DNA of 40,757 bases from Emmonsiellopsis sp. PD_33 (taxonomy: Eukaryota; Ascomycota; Eurotiomycetes; Onygenales; Ajellomycetaceae), in contig JANTQF010000322.1 in NCBI GenBank assembly GCA_032988165.1, positions 1 through 40,757 on the forward strand. The letters run 5' to 3'. The position numbers and the translations under genes were made by a program. How positions within the stretch are numbered: the stretch's first letter is position 1; each line of letters begins with the position of its first letter. This document shows, piece by piece, positions 1 to 10,680 of this stretch. The notes under the pieces were generated by a model. That model was not told where the DNA came from, ran no database searches, and saw only the letters and a program-made list of their open reading frames with translations.

Positions 1-230
1 TAAAGATTGGTATAAGTACTAACGATCACTTATAGTTGTTAGGAGTAGTAGATTTATTATTGATATAATTAGTTATAGTAGAATGGGAGATTGATATTAT
101 TTTATTTTTTTATTTTTTTTTTTTTTTTTTTTTTTGCATGGTGTTTCGGATCATCATTGTCGTCAGTGGTTTTAAATGGCTTGGATTGGGTTGAATTGAA
201 TGGAATGGAATGGATGGGCTGGCTGGCTAA

Positions 231-299
231 TTTCTCTCTTTCTCTCTCTCTCTCTCTCCGTATCTCTCTCTGTTTGTGTCTCTCTTTGTGTCTCTCTCT
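231..299. repeat. CT-rich microsatellite
   Basis: The tract is mostly TCTCTC with interruptions by TGTGTC and TTTG. It is all pyrimidine except for a few G and A. Open frames here encode only Leu/Ser/Cys repeats. Confidence 0.85.
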
Positions 300-318
300 T
301 TGTGTATCAAGCCTGGTA

Positions 319-345
319 GGCAGGCAGGCAGGCAGGCAGGCAGGC
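319..345. repeat. GGCA tetranucleotide tandem repeat
   Basis: GGCA is repeated about 6.75 times without interruption. It sits directly after a CT-rich tract (231-299) and before a CTAGCTAGC stretch. It is a microsatellite likely to vary in length between strains. Confidence 0.9.
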
Positions 346-971
346 TAGCTAGCGGGAAGGTTTTTTCGAGTTGTCGATTTGGATTTCCTTTTCCTTTTCT
401 TTTTCTTTTTCTTTTAATGAAATGGATAATGCAATATGTGTATGAAAGGAAGGAAAGAAGAAAGGAAAGAAGGAAAGAAGGAGGATATATTGAATTAATA
501 TATTACAATTACATTACATTACCTAACTTGGTAGTTAGGTTAGTTTAATTGATTGCTTTAATTTAGCTTTTTTTTTTTTTTGGGTGATTTTAAATGCTAT
601 GTAGTAGGGCGGATAAGCATGGGACAAGAACAGGAGAGGAGAGAAGAGAAGAAATGAAGGGATTAACATTATGTTATGCTATCTACCCTATTTATCATGC
701 TCTCAGGTTGCTATGTAATGTAGCATATGATGCATAGTTGATAAATACATTTACTATGGGTGTAAGGTGGGTTAGGTGGTCTAAAGTATGTTAGGGGAGC
801 AGCATCACCTTTCTGCCCCCCTTTTTGGGATTTTTTTTGGGTTGGAATGTTGGAGCTAGTATCAAATTTTTTTAGATCTCCAGGTAGGTATTGAGTGAGG
901 TGGAAAGTAATCATAGTCCTAGGTTACTATATAGTATTTTCGGCACATCTAATAATAATATCAATAAACCC

Positions 972-3521
972 CTAAAACGGATTAATAGGCTGCGTCATCC
1001 AATCATTCATAAACTGATTCACAGTAACGTCGGGGAAATACTGCATGTACTGAGCAAAGTCAGCCATCATCATCTCATCCTGCACCAGTCCCGCCGGATC
1101 CAGGGCTGTGGCGGAGGTATCCAGCATGAGCGGGTAGCTTGACAGTGTCCCTACACCACCACCAGACCCATCGATTCCCTGCTGTAGCAAACCAGCCCCC
1201 TGAAGCCCCCTATCCCCATCCCCATCACCACCACCACCACCACCCTGCGTCCCTTCAACATCCCCCTCCACCCCCCTCCCAAAATGCCCCTCATACCACC
1301 CCCTCAACCACGCCACCCTCCTCAAAAAGTGCGCAAACGCACTAACATCCCCTTCCCCATCCACCACCCCAACCCCCGCCACCGCCCGCACCCTCCCCAC
1401 CATCCTCCCCAATACATCAGCCATATCCAGCATCCGCCGCTGCGGCAGCGTCGCCCTATACGCGCTCTCGCCCAGCGCCGTGATGGCCTGTTTGGCGCTG
1501 ACGATTAGCGCGAAGGCGAGCGAGATGAGGGCGGAGTTGTTGAAGGCGAGCTCGGTGCCTGTGGGGAGGGCGAGGAAGTGGGTGAAGAGGGAGCTGGAGG
1601 TTTGGAGGCCGGAGGTTAGGAGGGTGAGGCGGGCGGGGGAGAGGGGGAGGAATGTTGGGGGGATTGTGGAGGGGGGGGGGGGGGAAGGGGGGGGGGGGGA
1701 GGGGAAGGTGGATGGGTGTGTGAAGAGGCTTATTTGGTAGAGGTATAGTTCTACGGTGTGGAAGTGTAGAAAGAGGAGGACTGGGCGGTTTGGTTTGGTT
1801 TGGTTTGGTTGTTAGCATATACGTGAACTTGTAGGGAGGGGGGGGGGGCTATCTGCCTGTGAGTTTACGAGATGGATAGCAAGAAACATTTGTTAACTTA
1901 CAGTTCTCTGTTAAGGGGAAAGGTAGGCTTGCTTGGAAATTTTGCAGGTCCGATTGGATCGTCGTTACGTAGAGTTCGGCTGCTGAGCCCGTGGAGGTGT
2001 TGAGTTCTTCCAGATGGCGCGTGTCGAGCCGGTCGATTTTCTCCATGATCAGCTGTAGCTGGATTATGTATATGATATATTTGTCTGTCTCGTATTCCGC
2101 TGTGTTAGAGAGAGACCGGCAGAAGTCGTCGATGGCTTGGGTGTGGCTAAACCACGGCCGTTTCTGGAGCAGTGTCGCGATACTAGAAGATAGGATAATG
2201 AGATGTGAGTCTAGTTTGGCACAAATTCAATCAAATATTCGGATTCTGCACTCACGTCGAAGAGAGGTAGAAGCATCCGACAACTGCTCTCTGCTCGTCT
2301 GGGCCCCGTGATTGCCATTTAAACGGGCCGTTCTCTTCATCCGAGCCGTCAAATTTCATTTTCGTCTTCCATGTTTGCTGCTGTATCTGACGATCAAGTC
2401 TCAGATCTATGATGATGCTGATTGCTAGCTGTAGGAATTGAGAGTATTTCCGGGGCCGTGGTTGGTACTGACACCTGTTAAAGCCATAAGTATACGACAA
2501 CAGACGGGAAATTGACAAAAATCCCGCGAGCTTCAAGGCCTTACCAAGCCACTTGAACCATCAGCCCCTGAAGCAAATCAAACGTAACCTCCCCGGCAAT
2601 AAGCATCCGCGAACTGACCGTCTCCGCTGCCAGCTTCCCTAGTTTCCGCTGCAGTGGCATATTATCATATGACGCGGCTGTCATAATTGACAGGAATAGA
2701 ACGGGTTTCTCGTGCCGTAGCCGTTCCGCTGATATATGCGGGGCAACAACTACAAAAGGGAAATGGGGCGTCATTGTCGATTTGAACCTTTCCAAAAGCA
2801 CGTCCGCTGTTTGTAGTGAGAGGAGGCCGGAATCAATAATATCTCCCCCCTCTACCTCCAGAGAATTAGGGGCAGCGATTCCTCCATAAGGAGGGTAGAC
2901 AGCGGTGGGTTGAGCGGTATGGCTCGCTTCAGATAAATCACTGCTGGGTGTAGACCCCGAGTTTGGAGGTTGCAATTGGCCTGCTGGCCAAGTTTGAGCT
3001 TGAGGATCGGGCGATCCAGAGCCCGTGGACATCAGCTGTTGGATTTTGGACTCGAGAGCCTCGATCCGGCTGGTGGAAGGACAGAACGAGTCAGTATGGC
3101 ACCAGCCTATACTGCAGTGGGAAGAGACCGGTAGAAGACCAAAACATACAGGTCCTTCTTCGTCCCATTGAAGCGTCTACGGGCCTTGCGATAAACGCAT
3201 TCCTTTCCCATCCGGCGGCATCTGCCATACAACCAGTTAGTGCGCAAGTTCCTCGTTCAGAATTAAATGGAATGGCTGATATTGGTGTAGCGCTCCCTTC
3301 ACATCCCATACTGCCCCTAAACGGAGCGGTATCACGCGCGTTCATCATCCATGCATTTGATTTTGAAAAAAAAACACTTACCGCTCACATGGAGGGGGAT
3401 TGTTCCTGCTGCATCGTACTTTGGCGTCTGCGCAGTTCTGACATGTTCTTGAGAGCGGCGCCGGGTCGGCGAGAGGCTGACCTGGGGCTGTCCAGCTTGG
3501 GGCCGTCGATGTCGAGTCCAT
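972..3521 (-). CDS. Zn(II)2Cys6 fungal transcription factor, six exons, 681 aa
   Basis: Model: complement of 972-1780, 1902-2182, 2256-2474, 2545-3069, 3150-3221 and 3382-3521, a total of 2046 nt. It is a nuclear DNA-binding regulator. The zinc cluster is complete: Cys27, 30, 37, 45, 48 and 55 in the spacing CX2CX6CX7CX2CX6C. The first intron splits it just before Cys48. A basic linker (KARRRFNGTKKD) and a short coiled segment (LRIEALESKIQQL) follow, typical for dimerisation. The middle (about residues 125-330) contains LLERFKSTMTPHFPFVVV and YSQFLQLAISIIIDLRLD, which resembles the fungal transcription factor middle homology region of War1-like regulators. The C-terminal part contains a Pro/Ser run coded by long C homopolymers and a Gly/Asp-rich loop. 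It ends in an acidic/aromatic tail that may activate transcription. The start was chosen because it is the only ATG that reaches the zinc cluster in frame. Target genes cannot be told from the sequence. Confidence 0.88.
1668..1702 (+). repeat. Twin poly-G homopolymers inside a coding exon
   Basis: There are 14 G at 1671-1684 and 13 G at 1687-1699, separated by AA. On the minus strand they encode a Pro/Ser-rich stretch of the last exon of the Zn2Cys6 factor. The frame holds on both sides as given, but such runs are prone to slippage and sequencing error. Confidence 0.9.
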
Positions 3522-4247
3522 GGTGCCTGATAGATGTGTCTATTGTAGTTTCTTTGTCTTGCTCTGTTCTCTTTTGTGCTGAATTTATATGTATTAAATA
3601 GTGCAGTTTGTGATGGCCGGACATGCTCAGGCCAAAACAGAGGTCAGATTGCTCACGTCTCAGCTGGGGCGCAACCAGAATGATTCGCGGCCCACGCGCC
3701 TGGCTGGGATGAGAGTTAGCTTGGACCTGGATAGTGTGGTGGGAAAATAGAATATAGTATGTAGCTGCCTTGCAATGTTATTGGGGGGGTTGGATATTAA
3801 TCCCAGACCTCTCGGCTTGAATAAAGATCTATTTTAGCCTGCAAGGCCCTGGAAAGATGAAAACGCTGAAAGAATTTTAGAGATGAAGCGTTAGACATAC
3901 GAAGAGGGTAGGGAGTGCAAAGAATAATAATATTCAGAAAAAGAAAAGGAAGCAGGAGTTTGTTATCCAGCTAAAAACATCACCCAACGAGGACTTCGGG
4001 GGGTCAGTTAGGGCTGAACTCCTTGGCATGCCCTATATTTAGGAATGTTTTAGGCTTGAGTCACCCCTTAAATAGTTGACCTCAGCGGGGCAGTTCAGGG
4101 GCCTGAAATGTCCCAAAACTTGTAAATATATGGGTAAATCATAATAATCAATTTCCATTAAGCAACAAACTTCCTATGATTTCCTCATTAACGCCGTTCA
4201 TTCGTAAGAGTTAATCCCAACACCGTCTCCCCAATAAGCAGTATTGC
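3522..4247. other. Intergenic: promoter side of the Zn2Cys6 gene and 3' flank of the next gene
   Basis: No gene is supported. The part near 3522-3720 should hold the promoter and leader of the minus-strand transcription factor gene. AT-rich sequence at about 4120-4200 is likely the 3' untranslated region of the 394-aa gene. No clear TATA box or repeat was seen. Confidence 0.6.
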
Positions 4248-5432
4248 TCAACCTACGCATCCAACATTCGCACCAACAGCCCGCATAATCTCCAACCAAT
4301 CCTCCCTCATCGTTTCCGCCCAATTGCGCTCCCCATCAAGCCCCCTGGGTCCCGCCCCCCGTTTCCCTTGCCTCCCTGGCTGCGGCAAAAACCCCGTCAA
4401 ACAAAGCATCTCAAGCATCTTCTCCTCATCCTCCGCGTCCCGCATCCGTTTCCTAACCTTCTTCACAATCATGCCCATGACATCCCTCCGAATCCATGAA
4501 ACGGTATGAAGCTGTCTATGAAAATTCTTCAGAGCCTTTGAGCCCGTCCAGCGACGAGGATCATTTAGATCCGATCCGTGACGGCTAAACATGACATCGA
4601 TGACTGCATTGATCACGCTCTCCAGGACCTCGAGAGATTGCTGGTCGTCATCCGAATCGAAGAGGAGGGGAATATTGTGACAGTCGCGGTGAAGTTGGGT
4701 CTTTAGGTCGTCGAAGAGGTTGTTCTTAATCAAGTGGATGAGGGTGGTGTTCTCCATTTCGTTCCTCGTGTAGAGGCGTATCAGCTCCATCGAACCATTG
4801 TACTCAAGCCCAATGCGCGCACAAGCGCGAGACACAGCAAGATGCGTCGGACATTCCTCCTGACGATGCGCGCGTTCAGCGGTAGATTCTCCCGGATATG
4901 CATCTTCTTCCAGCTGAAGCTTCCCACCCATCCTGCCCCAATACTCATCCCCCCTTTTTGCGCCCAGGTCTGTTTTCATGGGTATACACAGGCCAGCGAA
5001 TATATCCGCATATCTTGAACAGAACACGGCTTTCTGTAAAGAGATGAGGTGATCTTGGAGTTTCTGTGCCTCCATGGACGGCGCGGGGATAAGCCATGGA
5101 GCGTGCTGAAAAAATTGATCGTACGTGTATAATGTTTCTTTCCAGATGGCTTTGGCGGCTGCTACCTCCTCCTCCGGTCCCAGTTCACTGACATCGCCAT
5201 TTTCGATGGCGAGAAGCCGAGCACAGCTGTCCCTGTAGAGCCTGAAGGATCGAGCGCCGATTGGGGAGAGCTTTCTTTCTTGGTTCTGCAGCGCACGCTT
5301 TGCGTATTTGAGTCTTTCTTTGATTGCCGACGGGGTGTAGTAAGAGTCTTGAATGGAGAGGAGAGAAGGTTGGATATCTTGGGTGCGAGGTTGGGAAACA
5401 TGATTGTGCGAATGTTTGTGAGAGGCTGGCAT
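4248..5432 (-). CDS. Unrecognised 394-aa protein, single exon
   Basis: An intronless open frame of 395 codons in a region where other frames are broken. I do not recognise the family. The N terminus is His/Ser/Gln-rich (HKHSHNHVSQ) and looks disordered. From about residue 35 the protein is mostly helical and charged, with a basic helix (AIKERLKYAKRALQNQERKL). Residues 225-350 alternate Leu/Ile with acidic and basic residues (TLIHLIKNNLFDDLKTQL; VIKKVRKRMRDAEDEEKM-like). The tail is a Gly/Arg/Pro linker followed by a Trp-rich helix (NWAETMREDWLEIM). There is no signal peptide, membrane segment or Cys/His cluster. It is probably a soluble intracellular protein conserved in related fungi. It could also be part of a lineage-specific family. 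The start at 5432 is the first ATG of the frame. Confidence 0.7.
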   Translation of the reverse strand: MPASHKHSHNHVSQPRTQDIQPSLLSIQDSYYTPSAIKERLKYAKRALQNQERKLSPIGARSFRLYRDSCARLLAIENGDVSELGPEEEVAAAKAIWKETLYTYDQFFQHAPWLIPAPSMEAQKLQDHLISLQKAVFCSRYADIFAGLCIPMKTDLGAKRGDEYWGRMGGKLQLEEDAYPGESTAERAHRQEECPTHLAVSRACARIGLEYNGSMELIRLYTRNEMENTTLIHLIKNNLFDDLKTQLHRDCHNIPLLFDSDDDQQSLEVLESVINAVIDVMFSRHGSDLNDPRRWTGSKALKNFHRQLHTVSWIRRDVMGMIVKKVRKRMRDAEDEEKMLEMLCLTGFLPQPGRQGKRGAGPRGLDGERNWAETMREDWLEIMRAVGANVGCVG

Positions 5433-7275
5433 GCCGTTTTAGATAGGAAAATGGAATTGAGGGATATATTTCAAAACACTTAGATTATTTAATGCCTTGA
5501 AAGTATGGGGTTAGGGCAAATGAGGGAGGGTTTCATGAAACCACCATAACATATGTGCAACTTTTCCAGTATTCGGAAAAGATTGCAAATATTCAGAAAC
5601 TTGTCCATCGACCTAAGTGAGGGAGTTGAGATGGATATTAAAAGAAACGTCTCAGCTCGCGCTCAAAGAACCGATGCATTTTCCAGCGGCAGCAGATACT
5701 AACGTACCCCCTACATATCCCCTATCATCCATCAATAACATGCAGTCTCACCTCCGCAGGCCTCTCTAGAGATAGATGCATTGCCTTACATCACATCACC
5801 TAATTGAAGAAACCAGGCAAAATATCCCCTCATAACAAAGCACTCCTGAAGGCGAGAAAGGGAAACGAAAGCATGTAACAATTGCGCATCACAAAGAGCC
5901 GGGGTGAGCAGCAGGAACAAAATGATATCACGGAAATCCATACCTTAAATACTACATTAGATCTCTAACCGCTATAGGCTCTCAATACGATTGAATGATG
6001 CGCATCAATAAAGCTTGTTTTATAGCTTCTTGGTTTCAGCCCGCGAGGTTGGATTATCAACCGTGGTAGGAATTAGGATGCTGCCGGGAGCCGGCCTATG
6101 CATGCATGGACTTGGTTCTGGCCAAGAGGAGATGGAGTGATCCACACCTCATTTTCTCCCCCGGCAAGGGAAGTTCAAGAGAGTATAGATTCTGGTGAAG
6201 TGTAATATTCAGCCTGCTGGCTTTGTGGTTTGAAATGCATATATCGTGGACGGTTATCGATGGTTATGAGTACTTTTTTTAATTTTTGATTTGATGAGTC
6301 TCACAGATTTTCATTGACTGGTAAATTCACTATGCGTCGATGAATCCCTCCAAACGCCAATGTCCATCAAACAACACCACCCGCGAACACCTGGCTAACT
6401 GCAGCGCATACAAAAACAGCACCTAAATATATATGCTCTTTGAACCTGATACACAGCATGTACAGCGCATGAATTAAAGATTGAACTAGGCAGAGCAATA
6501 GGTAGCCCTCGGGCAGTTGGCTCCGTTCACCCAGCTGCGCGTAGCTGTCAAGGTTCTCGGTCACAGAAACGCGAAGGACATCCTAGCTAGCCCAAGAAAG
6601 CTAACGATGTGAGGCACTGGTTTGGAATTGTGGGTGGATAGTGAGGGACCCAGTGCCCATGAATGTCTGGATTGTTAAACTGCCGGTGTGTCTGCGCTGT
6701 ATGGTAGTTGAACCGTGGGAGAAGGTTGAAGTTGGCCTCAGACATAGGGTCCTCCCGGGGGCTGGTGGTGCAGTCATATTATCTGCGGAAGGGCGGGCTT
6801 CGTATTTTGTTCTCTCTGCAGCGCCCACACAGATGCTCCAGCCTCAACTCCCAGGTTGGGAAATTGGACTCCATGATAGGGCATTGTTAAATTTGATGCC
6901 AGCCCTCGTAGCTGTCATCTGTGGGGATAAGTTCCCACGGGACCGATATTGGCATTTGCCAACACAAGACGAGCCCTTTGGATGGGCATTTGTTTAGTAT
7001 TCAGGGACCGGGCCAATGCCCCAGGTATGTATCCATTTTGAACCTTCTCCTAATATCAATCAGTTAATATGAAGGGTTTAATAACCAAGAGGAGTTATGT
7101 ATGCTTACTTTTGCCCTTAGGGGATGAAATCCGATGACCCAGCGTCATCATAATCGTTTGCCTCTTCTTGAGGCCCGGAGACGAATGCCTCTCAAATTCT
7201 TCAACGGAAGGACCAATTTCAAAGAGGACACAGCACAGCGAATCTTCCCCACAGGCCTGATTAATATTGCCCGAC
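5433..7275. other. Intergenic, about 1.8 kb, no supported gene
   Basis: Open frames at 6641-6997 (+, 118 aa) and 6601-6828 (-) overlap each other on opposite strands. Neither has a recognisable domain, and I saw no intron pattern that extends them. The segment holds the promoter of the 394-aa gene (immediately right of 5432) and the 3' flank of the 601-aa gene (left of 7276). A decayed gene at 6600-7000 cannot be excluded. Confidence 0.55.
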
Positions 7276-9081
7276 TTATGATGGAGAGGATGGGCCCTTG
7301 GTGCCCCTATCCAACTCGAAGCTCCTAGTCCGCCGAAACGGACCGGGCTCGACATCGGAGAAATCGGAAAGACATGGTTCGGAGGCTGCGTACGAATTGA
7401 CAAGTGGGTACGAACAGTCTGCCCACTCTGTGGGGCTTGAATCTCCACCATCCTCATCCTCGAGCTCAGCTACGGCCGTGCATTGAGAGAGTGGCGATTT
7501 GATGTATGTTTCAGGTTTGCCTCTTCTCGGACTCCTCCGTTCATCAAATAATCTTTTCGCCTCGTCAACATACTCGTAGCGAGTACGCACTAGAGGAGTT
7601 TCTACCCATCCGTTGAGGGGGAGCCAGGGTCCACGCAAATATAAATCCATGTTCAATGGATCGAGGAGTGGTTCTGGGGTGTCGGGATCGGTTGGGTCCC
7701 CCTGCCATGTGCCGTCCTCAGTGTAAAATTGAAAGGCTTGACCGGTAATCGCTTTTACCAGCTGGTGGCCGGACAATCTCAAGTCTTCCCACCCGCCGCA
7801 GTAGAGAATTGGGTCGACGAATTTCAAGGCTTGTTGAAGAGTCACGCCTTTCCAGGACCCATCTATCCAGTTATAAAAGAAGGGTTTTGGATCGGTTAGG
7901 ATGACGAAGAGAGACACTTCCGGGGCAGTATAGCTTCGTTCCATGACTGGATGCCTAAGCCAGTTGTAGTGGTGGAATTGGTCTGTTTGGTAAGGTTCTG
8001 GTGGGACCTCTTCCTCGTCGAGAAATTGACAGGGTGGAGGAGTTCTTACGGCGATATCGAGGGATTCAGTATTTTCGGAAGGGCACTTCGGAATTGACTC
8101 TGGGGACAAGTCTGCGCATTCCGACGAGGTTGTTCCTTCTTGCAAAGAGGCTCTAATAAGACCATTATGTGTCACTGGCAAATGATTTAAGGGATCCTGA
8201 TGCATCACATCCTCTGCTACAGAATCCACTACAGATGACTGAAGTTTTTCTTTCTCTTCCTTTGCAAAAGCCTCAACTTCATCTGCCCAGTCGAAGTCTT
8301 CCAGTTTGAGTAATTCGGGGAGGGCGCTTTCAATATCGGTTCCCGCACTATCGACCTGTTGCAACCACTGGACCTCGGAATCGAATTCATCCGCCCAAAC
8401 GAAATTCTCCACTCGAAGTAGCTCTTCTATATCAGTTGGCTCTGGGATGCTTGGACATGATACTGTTGAGACAGATCCCGAAACCAACTCCGGTACGGTA
8501 TCTAAATCACGAACAGCGAACAGGCCAAGTTCATATTGGGATTGGTCCTCCCAGTACTCGTTGACGGCCTGTGGTATATATTCTATCTCGAATAGTTCTT
8601 CAACGTTATCGGCGGGATGGTTATCGCGATTCTTTTCTTGGTCGTTGGGTTTGATTCGGGTCGAGGAGCCGTTTAAATTTGGCGATAAGATACTCTCAAA
8701 AACGGATTTTGACAGGCTTTGGGACGAAGGTTTGGTATTGATAAGGGTGACAACATATGCGTTTAGCTCTGTATCCCACTTGGCATGGTAACGGTTGAGT
8801 GGTGCAACAGGCCGTCTTGAGGGGGTTATAAATGCTGTCGATCTCAGGCTGCGCGTTCCAAACGCGTTCCATATCGTGGCATCAAATGAGAAAAAGGGAC
8901 CAGTATGCCCAGACAGCGTGTCGTGTGAATATATGGCTCCATAGGTTCCGTTTGGTGTGATTGTTGAAGGATAGTCCACGCTGCAATGATAACCTGGTGG
9001 GAGATACTGAAGAGAGGAGGTTGCGTTGCTCGAAATAATGTCGCTTGCGAGGCGTTTCCACGGCCACAGAGGCGCTGCCAT
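7276..9081 (-). CDS. Unrecognised 601-aa acidic protein with internal WADE repeats
   Basis: A long intronless frame of 602 codons, too long to be chance. No known domain is recognised. Residues 1-115 are Ser/Thr/Pro-rich with aromatic patches (FFSFDATIWNAFGTRSLRS). Residues about 155-290 are strongly acidic and carry a repeated element: EELLRVENFVWADE near 219-232 and ELLKLEDFDWADE near 256-268, with a weaker related copy near 160-178 (EELFEIEYIPQAVNEYWED). The likely globular part is about residues 365-540, rich in Trp/Tyr/Phe (NWLRHPVMERSYTAPEVSLF; FFYNWIDGSWKGVTLQQAL). The C terminus is Ser/Arg/Pro-rich and may be phosphorylated (RRTRSFELDRG). There is no signal peptide or transmembrane segment. 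The spaced amphipathic acidic repeats could be short docking motifs, which is only an inference. Confidence 0.72.
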   Translation of the reverse strand: MAAPLWPWKRLASDIISSNATSSLQYLPPGYHCSVDYPSTITPNGTYGAIYSHDTLSGHTGPFFSFDATIWNAFGTRSLRSTAFITPSRRPVAPLNRYHAKWDTELNAYVVTLINTKPSSQSLSKSVFESILSPNLNGSSTRIKPNDQEKNRDNHPADNVEELFEIEYIPQAVNEYWEDQSQYELGLFAVRDLDTVPELVSGSVSTVSCPSIPEPTDIEELLRVENFVWADEFDSEVQWLQQVDSAGTDIESALPELLKLEDFDWADEVEAFAKEEKEKLQSSVVDSVAEDVMHQDPLNHLPVTHNGLIRASLQEGTTSSECADLSPESIPKCPSENTESLDIAVRTPPPCQFLDEEEVPPEPYQTDQFHHYNWLRHPVMERSYTAPEVSLFVILTDPKPFFYNWIDGSWKGVTLQQALKFVDPILYCGGWEDLRLSGHQLVKAITGQAFQFYTEDGTWQGDPTDPDTPEPLLDPLNMDLYLRGPWLPLNGWVETPLVRTRYEYVDEAKRLFDERRSPRRGKPETYIKSPLSQCTAVAELEDEDGGDSSPTEWADCSYPLVNSYAASEPCLSDFSDVEPGPFRRTRSFELDRGTKGPSSPS

Positions 9082-10680
9082 GGCAGTTTGTTTTTGTATA
9101 GGCTGCTTGCGTTATAAATTGGAGAGGAAGCTGTGGTATTTAACTCTAGCAAAGGTTGAAAGGAAGTCAAGGTTGCTGAGGCAGAATGAACAGCCTTCAT
9201 GTCCACCGGGAAGGAAATAGGAGGGAGGCGGAGGCGGCGGTAGGTGGAGAGGGAGAAAAAGTGAAGCCATCCAGTGAATCTTCAAGATGGCTAGAGTGGT
9301 GAAGGAAGAAGAAAGTTACCTTTGTGTTGTCGATTCTGTTTTGGACAAACAACGAGGACTGTAAAAAGAATAAAGAGCTGAATATGAGAGAAGAATGACC
9401 TTGTAGAGAAGTCAAGACAATAAGAAATGGAATGGAAACCATTAAACTGAAATTCCAGGACAGAGCGAAAGAAAATCAAAGAACTGGAGTGGCAGAAAAT
9501 AAACAATGCTACATGGCATTAATGAAGTGGATGAAGGAGACATCCAGAAATCTCCCAGCTATATTTTGCAGCCCCCTGCAGAATCTTCCCTCATGTATTA
9601 TTATAGGTCCATAGACGCAATAGCGTATAAAATCCTCAAGGGGCAAGCCATTGTCGTCGCTGGAGGTTAATATCACAAGCATCCAGGTAGCTCGAATACC
9701 CAACAAAAGAGAGCGAGCCGAATCCGAGCTGCTCTGGAAGAAAGAGGGATGGATATTCCATTCACCGCCTTGGAAGATAAGTAGTTCGTTTTCAATCATG
9801 TATACAAACTTGTGCCTAGATCACATCACTAATCATGTTATGGCCACAAATGCGCGCCAGGCTTCTTGAAAGCAAACCCACAAACACACGTAGACAATCC
9901 TCAGAGAGTCTAAAAACAGAGAGCCAGGTAAAGGAACCCGCTGGATATGAGCGGGGTTTTGCGGAATAGATGGGTTCATTCCTGAAGGCGTAATCCTGAA
10001 ACAGAATGCTGAGGTGGGACAGGAACTTGAAGGTTTGTTGTTTGATATAATGCCAGCTTCTTAAAGAAAGACAAAGCAGAGTGGGTGGAGTCAAGCCAAA
10101 GAAAGGTCTTTGTTCAGCATTTAACTGTTTTGAGATCTCCTTCATTGTCCAGGTCTTTGATGGGATGAGGTTGAGATTAAGATGCCCCTGAACCAGCCAA
10201 TTAACCGCGCGGCTAACAAGGGCCTTAGTCAGCCGCGTCTAAGCTCTGCCGAGCCCGGAATGGCATTATTTGCTAGTGTGTGTCGTCATTGCTGGGCTGT
10301 ATTGGCGCGTATCTGTATCGTCTCGGTGCTTTTCCATAGATCCGAATATTCTGGTGATAAAGCTAACCATTTGAGTCTGGAGGCGGCAGGAATCTTGTAT
10401 GTGGACCTGATGTATACTATCCAAATCCAATGAAGAAATTAAACTGAAATTCCATGTACACAGTGGGTAATAGCACTGATTTGATCTTGTGCCGAGTCGT
10501 GTACTTTTGGTATCGTACTGTCACTGCCGACGGCAAAACCCGTCTGCGGGGAATGTTATCGGCGGAGTCACAGACGAGATGCAAAGTTGCCAGCCCAAGA
10601 TAGCCAATTGTCTAGAATATAATACCCTGCCCTCATCCTGAACTTTTCTCCGACTACAGCAATACGTCGATAACCTGCAC
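9082..10680. other. Intergenic between divergent genes, about 1.6 kb
   Basis: This spacer separates the minus-strand 601-aa gene from the plus-strand short-chain dehydrogenase, so it holds both promoters. No gene is supported; the open frames of 60-109 codons lie in several frames without conserved motifs. Nearest the dehydrogenase, a CCAAT sequence lies at 10604-10608 and an AT-rich TATA-like stretch at 10615-10623. Confidence 0.6.
10604..10623 (+). promoter_or_regulatory. CCAAT box and TATA-like element before the SDR gene
   Basis: CCAAT at 10604-10608 is followed by AATATAATA at 10615-10623, about 60 nt before the first ATG (10681). The spacing is short for the upstream ATG and fits better with transcription starting near 10650-10680, so both ATG 10681 and ATG 10813 could be used. 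Confidence 0.4.

Larger units (their letters stand above)
1..971. other. Low-complexity intergenic spacer
   Basis: No credible gene is visible here. The stretch is built from simple repeats: a run of 23 T at 113-135, a TGGAA-like repeat at about 196-214, a CT-rich tract at 231-299, a GGCA tandem at 319-345 and a purine tract of GGAAA/GAAGG units at about 444-483. The short open frames in it translate into repeat peptides (Leu/Ser/Phe or Gly/Arg/Gln runs) and are not genes. The right end is the 3' flank of the minus-strand transcription factor gene, so its terminator probably lies around 700-970. Confidence 0.75.

Noticed and set aside
91..548. Overlapping plus-strand open frames of 85-90 codons
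   Set aside because: They are products of T, CT, GGCA and GA repeats and encode only repetitive peptides.
1..971. Telomeric or subtelomeric end
   Set aside because: No TTAGGG arrays; the repeats are ordinary microsatellites.
2963..3601. 212-codon plus-strand frame
   Set aside because: It lies antisense to exons 1-3 of the Zn2Cys6 gene, whose zinc cluster and splice sites are complete. No domain is seen in the plus-strand product.
6641..6997. 118-codon plus-strand frame in the spacer
   Set aside because: No motif, overlapped by a minus-strand frame of similar quality, and no splice pattern. Kept only as a possible decayed gene.
8306..8791. 161-codon plus-strand frame
   Set aside because: Antisense shadow inside the 601-aa gene; Ser-rich product caused by the acidic coding bias of the other strand.
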